This document shows, piece after piece, positions 57,360 through 64,000 of a stretch of DNA of 64,000 bases. The translations under genes and the position numbers were made by a program. Where the stretch lies: NCBI GenBank assembly GCA_027067785.1, contig JAMOVL010000001.1, positions 1-64,000 of the forward strand, given 5' to 3'. The notes below the pieces were generated by a model. That model ran no database searches. It saw only the letters and a list, made by a program, of their open reading frames with translations, and was not told the DNA's origin. How positions within the stretch are numbered: the stretch's first letter is position 1; each line of letters begins with the position of its first letter. This DNA comes from Desulfurococcales archaeon (GTDB lineage Archaea > Thermoproteota > Thermoprotei_A > Sulfolobales > Desulfurococcaceae).

Positions 57360-57983
57360 ATGGTTAAAAAGACCGTGTCTAAGACGACGACCGTCGGCCT
57401 TATTGTTGGAGACTATGTCGTCCTAGCAGCCGATAAGCGTGCCACGGCAGGCAGTATGGTCGCGCATAACCGGGTTAAGAAGATACAGAAGATAGATGAT
57501 CATGCCGCTATGACTATTTCTGGCCTTGTAGCCGATGCGCAGTACATTGTTGAACAAGCCAGGTATATATCTCGTAAATACAGCCTAGACCTCGGTAGAC
57601 CAATAAGTATTAGGAGCCTCGCATCACAGATCTCGCTCATCCTCCAAGCATATCTCAGGATGAACCCCTTCATAGTACAGCTAATTATAGGCGGCTATGA
57701 CACCTCCCCTCATCTCTTCTACGTAGACCTCTTCGGCAGCCTGAGCGAGGAGAAATACATGGCTACGGGCTCAGGCTCTCCCGTCGCATACGGCGTCCTA
57801 GAAGCAGGCTATAAAGACGATCTAAGCCTGGAGGAAGCAAAGGAGCTCGCATACAGAGCGGTCAAAGCAGCCACAGAGAGAGACAGTTATAGTGGAGAAG
57901 GAGTAGATATCGTAGTAATAGGCAAGGACACCTATATCGAGGAGACAAGGCTTTTCGAGAAAAAAGTCGTTAAGCTCCAATAA
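57360..57983 (+). CDS. psmB: proteasome beta subunit
   Basis: KTTTVGLIVGDYVVLAADKRATAGSMVAHNRVKKI; MATGSGSPVAYGVLEAGYKDDLSLEEAKELAYRAVKAATERDSYSGEGVDI. Confidence 0.94.
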   Translation: MVKKTVSKTTTVGLIVGDYVVLAADKRATAGSMVAHNRVKKIQKIDDHAAMTISGLVADAQYIVEQARYISRKYSLDLGRPISIRSLASQISLILQAYLRMNPFIVQLIIGGYDTSPHLFYVDLFGSLSEEKYMATGSGSPVAYGVLEAGYKDDLSLEEAKELAYRAVKAATERDSYSGEGVDIVVIGKDTYIEETRLFEKKVVKLQ

Positions 57984-58071
57984 ACATAGCGTTCCAGTAA
58001 CAGATATGTTTTCTTATATAGGATATAATAAGGTATATTAAGCAAACAGTCATACTCACATATTGAAAATA

Positions 58072-58092
58072 ATCGAGCACACCGTGCTCGAT
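58072..58092. promoter_or_regulatory. perfect 9-bp inverted repeat ATCGAGCAC-ACC-GTGCTCGAT
   Basis: Read directly; intergenic between psmB and aCPSF1. Confidence 0.55.
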
Positions 58093-58160
58093 ATTTCTAA
58101 TCAAGCACAATACACCGATGTTCTAGTCGATCAATTTAATCAACGCAGTGGTGTTGAAGT

Positions 58161-60116
58161 GTGAAAAGACTAATAATAGATAGGGGCAGAACAACACTGC
58201 TTCGTCAGATCCTTGCAGAGCTACCGCCCGATATTGGGCTAACCAATATAGAGTTCGAAGGACCCGAGATAGTCTTGTATGTTAAGAATAGGAAGGCTAT
58301 AGCCAACAAACTGGATCTTGTTAAGAACATAGCTAAGAAAGTTAGGAAAAGAGTCGTTATCCGCGTACATCCTGACGCCAGACTCCCTCCAGCTGAGGCT
58401 AAGGAGAAGATATTAGAGCTTGTACCCAAGGATGCAGGGATAGATCCTAATAGTATTGTTTTCGATAAAACACTTGGAGAAGTATGGATCAAGGCTGAGA
58501 AGCCGGGCATGGTTATAGGAAAAGGCGCCGTCCTACACCACTTGATACTGGCAGAGACGGGCTGGCGCCCAGAGGTTTTCAGGGCATCCCCGCTAGAGTC
58601 TAAAACACTCAATGTAATCATGACTAATCTTCTTAAACAGAGCGATTACAGGCTAAGGTTTCTGAGATATATTGGTGAGAGAATCCATAGAGACGTGATC
58701 TTCAAGAACAACTATGTTAGGATAACAGCACTTGGAGGATTCATGGAGGTAGGGAGATCAGCTATTCTCGTCGAGACAAGGGAGAGCAGGGTACTTCTTG
58801 ACCTAGGCGTGAACGTGGGCGCGGGATCCGATCCCAATAGGGCGTATCCGTTTATAGATATAAGTCAGATAAGATTATCAGAGCTCGACGCTGTAGTTAT
58901 AACTCATGCACATCTTGATCATTGTGGATTAGTGCCTCTACTATTTAAGTACGGGTATCGAGGCCCTGTCTACGTCACTAAGCCCACGCGTGAGCTCATG
59001 GCTATAATGATAAAGGATTACATAGAGGTTACTCAGCGCGAAGGGAAATACCTGCCCTACGGCGAGAAAGAACTCATGACAATGATACTCCACACAATAC
59101 CGCTGGGATACAATGAGGTAACCGATGTAGCGCCCGATATAAAGGTGACAATGTATAATGCTGGCCACATCCTAGGCTCAGCAATAGTTCATCTACACAT
59201 TGGGAGCGGACTGCACAATATTGTCTATACGGGTGACTTCAAATACGCGAATACAAGGCTTCTCGAGAGAGCCAATGACAAGTTCCCACGCGTTGAGACC
59301 TTGATAATGGAGTCAACATATGGTGCGACGAGACAGCAGAATAGGCGTGAGGCGGAGCAGGAGCTGATAAGCATTATTAAGAGAACCGTTGAGAGGCAAG
59401 GCATAGTCCTTATACCTGTCTTCGCCGTGGGTAGGGGACAGGAGATAATGCTTGTCCTCAGCGACGCGATCCAGCGTGGGCTCCTGCCAAGGGTCGACGT
59501 CTATATTGAGGGCTTAGTGAACGAGGTCACCGCTATACATACCCAGTATCCCGAGTACTTGAACCGTAATCTGAAAGACATGATATATCGTGGCGAGAAC
59601 CCCTTCGTCGCAGACTACTTCCACATAATAGAGGGACATAAGGCTAGGCCTGACATAGTGGAGACTAGGCCTTCCATAATAATAGCGACGAGCGGTATGC
59701 TTACAGGCGGGCCGGCAGTAGAATATCTCAGGCTCATAGCTAGTGATCCCAGGAACTCCCTCGTCTTTGTCGGCTACCAGGCCGAGGGGACGCTTGGCAG
59801 GAGAATTAAGGATGGGCTCAGAGAGCTCCAGATGGTGATCGATAACAAGGTCGAGATAATCAGGATAAACCTGGAGGTCTACAGTATTGAAGGCTTCTCT
59901 GGACACAGTGATCAAAGCGAGCTCCTAAGATACGTACGTAATATATCGCCGAGACCGCGTACCATAGTGCTGAATCACGGTGAGCCCACTGCTATAATGA
60001 CTCTTGCAAGACTAGTGTCCCGCCTAGTATCTAATCCTAGAAGCGGTTATTCAGGCTCTACACAGGTTTACACACCGAATATTCTGGACTCGATACACTT
60101 GACTGCGCGGAGGTGA
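58161..60116 (+). CDS. KH-domain metallo-beta-lactamase/beta-CASP ribonuclease aCPSF1
   Basis: N-terminal KH segments (EKPGMVIGKGA), THAHLDHCGLVPLL, STYGATRQQNRREAE, SGHSDQSEL. Confidence 0.95.
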   Translation: MKRLIIDRGRTTLLRQILAELPPDIGLTNIEFEGPEIVLYVKNRKAIANKLDLVKNIAKKVRKRVVIRVHPDARLPPAEAKEKILELVPKDAGIDPNSIVFDKTLGEVWIKAEKPGMVIGKGAVLHHLILAETGWRPEVFRASPLESKTLNVIMTNLLKQSDYRLRFLRYIGERIHRDVIFKNNYVRITALGGFMEVGRSAILVETRESRVLLDLGVNVGAGSDPNRAYPFIDISQIRLSELDAVVITHAHLDHCGLVPLLFKYGYRGPVYVTKPTRELMAIMIKDYIEVTQREGKYLPYGEKELMTMILHTIPLGYNEVTDVAPDIKVTMYNAGHILGSAIVHLHIGSGLHNIVYTGDFKYANTRLLERANDKFPRVETLIMESTYGATRQQNRREAEQELISIIKRTVERQGIVLIPVFAVGRGQEIMLVLSDAIQRGLLPRVDVYIEGLVNEVTAIHTQYPEYLNRNLKDMIYRGENPFVADYFHIIEGHKARPDIVETRPSIIIATSGMLTGGPAVEYLRLIASDPRNSLVFVGYQAEGTLGRRIKDGLRELQMVIDNKVEIIRINLEVYSIEGFSGHSDQSELLRYVRNISPRPRTIVLNHGEPTAIMTLARLVSRLVSNPRSGYSGSTQVYTPNILDSIHLTARR

Positions 60117-60123
60117 ACAGAGA

Positions 60124-60645
60124 ATGGCTAGAAGGGTGTTGTTTCCAGGAAGGTTTCAGCCTTTCCATAACGGCCACATGAAGATCGTGGAGAAGCTTGC
60201 CGACGAGTTCGACGAGATAATAATAGTTATCGGTAGCGCTCAGGAAGGCTTCACCTGTAGAAATCCATTCACAGCCGGTGAGAGAATAGAGATGATCGAT
60301 GAAACGCTCAAGGCTTCAGGGCTTTCCAGGGAACAATATATGTTGATACCTGTGCCCGATATACGTAAACCCCTGGCGTGGACAACGTTCGTCCTAGGTA
60401 TGGTTCCGAAGGTCGATGCTGTCGCCACAGGTAATCCGCACGTAGAATACCTCTATAAGTGGTTGGGCGTAGATACGGTGAGGATCGAGCTCTATAATCC
60501 TCAGCTTTACAGCGGAACCGTGATACGTAGGCTTATGACTGTTAGTGATACATGGCGTGAAAGAGTCCCTGAGACTGTAGCTAAATACATTGACAGGATC
60601 GGTGGTGTAGAGCGGGTTAAGAGGGTCTGTAGGAATGCTTGTTGA
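60124..60645 (+). CDS. nadM: nicotinamide-nucleotide adenylyltransferase
   Basis: RVLFPGRFQPFHNGHMKIVEKL, SGTVIRRLM. Confidence 0.92.
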   Translation: MARRVLFPGRFQPFHNGHMKIVEKLADEFDEIIIVIGSAQEGFTCRNPFTAGERIEMIDETLKASGLSREQYMLIPVPDIRKPLAWTTFVLGMVPKVDAVATGNPHVEYLYKWLGVDTVRIELYNPQLYSGTVIRRLMTVSDTWRERVPETVAKYIDRIGGVERVKRVCRNAC

Positions 60646-61705
60646 GATTGATGGTAGCATAGGTGAGGGAGGAGGTCAGATACTAAGGTATAGCTTGGCT
60701 CTCTCCGCTGTTCTCCAAGTACCTGTCAGGATATATAATATCAGGGCTAAGAGGAGGAACCCGGGTCTTAGGCCACAGCATTTAACAGCTGTACGTGCTC
60801 TCGCAGAAATAACGGATGCTATTGTTCAGGGAGATAGAGTTGGTAGTATGGAGATAGTGTTTAAGCCGAGGACTAGGAAAGCAGGGGTCTTCGAGTTCAA
60901 TATAGGTACTGCTGGTAGTGTCACTCTGGTTCTGCAAGCAGTTCTCCCAGCTCTTTTGTTCTCGGATAAGCCTTCTAAGATAACGATATCTGGCGGTACG
61001 GATGTGCCTTGGAGCCCCCCTATAGATTATATGAGATATGTATTTGTACATAATCTCCAGTTGTTCGGGGCCGAGGTAAAAATAGAGCTATTGAGACGTG
61101 GTCATTACCCGAGAGGCGGTGGCAAGATAACGGTGAACGTAGAGCCCGTGAAGGACTTTCTAAGGCCGATCAACATAGTTAGGCATAATGGTATCATAGC
61201 TGTGCGTGGTAGAAGCCATGCCGTGAGACTGCCTAGACACGTCGCGGAGAGACAGGCCCGTGCGGCAAGCACGATTATATCCGAGAAGCTAGGCGTTAAG
61301 CCATTAATCGATATCGAGTTCTACGAGAGACATAGGGATCCCCATCTAGGGCCTGGTAGTGGGATAGTCGTCTACGCGGACACGAGATCCGGTACTAGGC
61401 TGGGAGCTGATAGCCTGGGAGAGAGGGGTAAGCCTGCGGAGAAGGTAGGGGTTGAGGCGGCGTTAAAGCTTGTAGAAGATGCTGAGACTGGCATGGCTTT
61501 TGACAGGCATATGGCCGATATGCTTATACCGTATATGTTCCTCGCTAAGGGCAGAAGCGTTGCAGGGGTCGCTAAACTGACAAGCCATGCTTTAACAGCG
61601 ATAAGGATCACGAAGATGTTCTTGAGGAATACCCATGTGGAGATCGAAGGAGAAAGGGATGATCCTGGTATTATCAGGGTAGACGGGATTGGATTTTCTC
61701 GATAA
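60635..61705 (+). CDS. rtcA: RNA 3'-terminal phosphate cyclase
   Basis: IDGSIGEGGGQILRYSLALSAV, RRNPGLRPQHLTAVRAL, AGSVTLVLQAVLPALLF, RGGGKI. Confidence 0.94.
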   Translation: MLVEIDGSIGEGGGQILRYSLALSAVLQVPVRIYNIRAKRRNPGLRPQHLTAVRALAEITDAIVQGDRVGSMEIVFKPRTRKAGVFEFNIGTAGSVTLVLQAVLPALLFSDKPSKITISGGTDVPWSPPIDYMRYVFVHNLQLFGAEVKIELLRRGHYPRGGGKITVNVEPVKDFLRPINIVRHNGIIAVRGRSHAVRLPRHVAERQARAASTIISEKLGVKPLIDIEFYERHRDPHLGPGSGIVVYADTRSGTRLGADSLGERGKPAEKVGVEAALKLVEDAETGMAFDRHMADMLIPYMFLAKGRSVAGVAKLTSHALTAIRITKMFLRNTHVEIEGERDDPGIIRVDGIGFSR

Positions 61706-62732
61706 GCTTATCCTCGAGTATTTCTAATAACTTGTCAAGGCCGTATCCTTTCTCGGCTGATATAAGTAGTGGTTTATGGCTTGTTACCTCAACTATCTTT
61801 TTCTCGGCTTCTCTCAGTAGGTTCTGAGGGGTTATATCTATCTTGTTTATGACGACTATGATGTCAGTTGTTCCTATGACGTTTACGACGTCTTTATACA
61901 CTGCTAGTTGTTCGTCTAATGAATAGTAAGTGTTAGGGTTTACGTCGAACAGGTAGATCAGCGTATCTGATAAGTGTTTAAGCGCTAGAACAGCTTTCAT
62001 CTCTATCTCATTTTTCCTATCAATAGGTCTGTCGAGTAAGCCCGGAGTATCTATTAAAGTTATTTTTCCATATGGTCTTACCTCGATGTGTCCGGCGATA
62101 ATGGTTTTTGTTGTGAAGGGGTATGGGCTTATCTCGGCTTCTGCTCTTGTTAGCTTTTTCAGTAGTGTTGATTTTCCCACTTGAGGCATCCCGGCTATTA
62201 TGGCTACTAGGTCGCCCGTGATGTCGGGCATCCTTGAGATCTCCTTAATAGCCTCCTTAATCGCTTCCAGTAGCGCTCGATCTCTTTTGAGAAGTGATAA
62301 CATTCTTCCTAGGCCTCCCCTGAAGGCTTTCTTTGCCTCTCCGCCTGTTAGACAGGATTTTATCTCTGTTCTTGTATCGCGGTATATCTTGTTGAGAATT
62401 CTCCTCTTCGCCCGGTATCTCCCAAGAAGATCCTCGGGTTCTCTCCCTGTCTTTACGAGGAATAATTCTTTATAGAATGGATGCATTTTGCTCACGGCGT
62501 CGAGAGCCTTGATTATCTTCTCTATGTCGGAGTCTATAACGGTGTATGCTGTTCCCAGTTTTGCTAATAGTGTGTTTTTGAACTGTAGTAGCGAGTTCTT
62601 ACTCGTTTTTCGGGGAAGTGGAGGGATGGGTGTTGAACGCATACGGTTGTCTACACGTTCGTATGTTTCATCATATAGGGGTATCCAGTATTTTTTGAGC
62701 TTGTCAGGAGTTATTAGTTCGTGGTTCTTCAT
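61674..62732 (-). CDS. NOG1-family GTPase
   Basis: AIIAGMPQVGKSTLLKKLTRAEAEISPYPFTTKTIIAGH, LIDTPGLLDRPIDRKNEIEMKAVLAL, VINKID. Confidence 0.92.
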   Translation of the reverse strand: MKNHELITPDKLKKYWIPLYDETYERVDNRMRSTPIPPLPRKTSKNSLLQFKNTLLAKLGTAYTVIDSDIEKIIKALDAVSKMHPFYKELFLVKTGREPEDLLGRYRAKRRILNKIYRDTRTEIKSCLTGGEAKKAFRGGLGRMLSLLKRDRALLEAIKEAIKEISRMPDITGDLVAIIAGMPQVGKSTLLKKLTRAEAEISPYPFTTKTIIAGHIEVRPYGKITLIDTPGLLDRPIDRKNEIEMKAVLALKHLSDTLIYLFDVNPNTYYSLDEQLAVYKDVVNVIGTTDIIVVINKIDITPQNLLREAEKKIVEVTSHKPLLISAEKGYGLDKLLEILEDKLIEKIQSRLP

Positions 62733-62771
62733 GGCGCATCTCTGTATGTCTTGTCTTCTCTAGTCTTGATG

Positions 62772-63380
62772 TTATGGCGGGTTAATATTTGCTGGTTTGA
62801 TCCTGCTATGGATCTTCTTGGCGAGTCTTAATAGGCGCTTATAGCTCGTTGAACTAATATTAAATATATTGATCACACGGTGTTCTAGGGGAGGCCTTTT
62901 CTTTTTGTCGAGATAGGATAGTATATATGCCAGGGCGTATTTACTCCTCTCCGTCCTGGCTAGAGCTGCTGGGTAAACCCTCTCTATAAGTTTTAGATAG
63001 TGTTGGAGCTCGTGACGCAATCCTAGTTCTTCGATGTTTCTCTCAGCGTTGATTGTTGCGTCTGATTTTATGGTTTTTACGAGTTTTCCGGTGTTCAGGT
63101 ATTTATCGTAGTCTATGTGTAGCCATGGTCTTCCCATAACATATTTTTGTACGAGATTATACCTTCTTATGTGTATGTAGTATTCTTTATGTCCCCCGTT
63201 GTGTCTGGCCGGCTCTGTTCTCCCAGTATATGATATATCGTTTTTCCTGTAGGGCGGGCTGTAGTCATATATTGTATCAATGACTGTTCCACAGGAGCTG
63301 CAGGTTACTTCTCCTCTTTCATAATCCCATACTAGGATGCCTCCACATAAAGGGCATCTATTGTCTTTCACCCTTAACAC
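62772..63380 (-). CDS. short TFB (TFIIB)-like protein
   Basis: CPLCGGILVWDYERGEVTCSSCGTVIDTIYD zinc ribbon; 202 aa total, shorter than canonical TFB with two cyclin folds. Confidence 0.7.
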   Translation of the reverse strand: MLRVKDNRCPLCGGILVWDYERGEVTCSSCGTVIDTIYDYSPPYRKNDISYTGRTEPARHNGGHKEYYIHIRRYNLVQKYVMGRPWLHIDYDKYLNTGKLVKTIKSDATINAERNIEELGLRHELQHYLKLIERVYPAALARTERSKYALAYILSYLDKKKRPPLEHRVINIFNISSTSYKRLLRLAKKIHSRIKPANINPP

Positions 63381-63630
63381 CGTTACAAGGGTAAGGCTTC
63401 TCTGTTATTTCTCGAGAACAGTGTATGGTAGCGCGCTCCGGGAGTAGGGCGAAACTATTCCTTAAGGCAGTGAAATAATTAATCTGTATAAGGATATATT
63501 AGATATGACGCCCCCCTGACACCCCTTGTAGAAGGGATAGGGATGAGGGCGGGGTCTCTGCTCCCCGGGTCAATCTATTTAAGCCAATAACTTCTTACTA
63601 GTTTCACGGATAATTCGATGGGGAAGAACA

Positions 63631-64000
63631 ATGGATGGTGTAGGGACTGTTCTAGGTATTAAAGCCAAGGATGGTATTGTACTGGCTGGTGAGAAAAGAT
63701 TAACATATGATGGATTCGTCCTCAGTAGAAATGTTCGCAAGGTCCATCCCATAACGAACCATATAGGAATAGGTGTAACTGGCCTTATGGGCGACGCCCA
63801 GGTATTGTTGAAGATGTTGAGGTTTGAAGCTAAAAACTATGAGCTTCAGCATAACAGGAGAATACGTGTTAGAGCAATGGCTAAAATGGCCTCGATAATC
63901 CTATACTCATATAAGCTAATGCCTATGATGACAGAGACTATAATCGCAGGTGTTGATGATAAGGGGCCGCAGTTATTCGTCCTTGACCCTGTCGGTAGCT
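63631..64000 (+). CDS. psmB: second proteasome beta subunit, truncated by window edge
   Basis: Translated by eye: MDGVGTVLGIKAKDGIVLAGEKRLTYDGFVLSRNVRKVHPITNHIGIGVTGLMGDAQVLLKMLRFEAKNYELQHNRRIRV... Confidence 0.88.
   Translation, partial: MDGVGTVLGIKAKDGIVLAGEKRLTYDGFVLSRNVRKVHPITNHIGIGVTGLMGDAQVLLKMLRFEAKNYELQHNRRIRVRAMAKMASIILYSYKLMPMMTETIIAGVDDKGPQLFVLDPVGS

Overview
AT-rich hyperthermophilic crenarchaeal chromosome segment, most consistent with Desulfurococcales (reverse gyrase, two Alba genes, RadA, topo VI, PCNA, two proteasome beta subunits, glycerol-1-phosphate dehydrogenase, GGGP synthase). Species not determined. Most of the window is core information processing: helicases (Lhr-like, XPB), topoisomerases, Thr/His/Tyr-tRNA synthetases, RtcA and RtcB, aCPSF1, Tsr3, a tRNA-endonuclease-like subunit, and the RNase P RNA. 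There are two intron-containing tRNAs, Pro(CGG) and Ala(TGC), and a pyruvate:ferredoxin oxidoreductase operon. There is also a Ced-like/VirB4-type DNA transfer locus at the left edge and a type IV pilus locus with a separate prepilin peptidase. No CRISPR array, IS element or defence island was recognised. The best second-look items are: (1) an Lhr-like helicase whose zinc-ribbon C-terminus continues in the same frame after a single TAA; (2) a membrane protein + Tfx-like HTH cassette preceded by a perfect 8-bp inverted repeat at the expected transcription start; (3) candidate small RNAs, including a C/D-box sRNA with a terminal stem and a GC-rich double stem-loop; (4) a dispersed TAACC-GGGG-GGTTA hairpin motif around RNase P/tsr3; (5) the Ced-like locus with two different HerA/VirB4-type ATPases. 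All product calls come from reading motifs; no searches were run.
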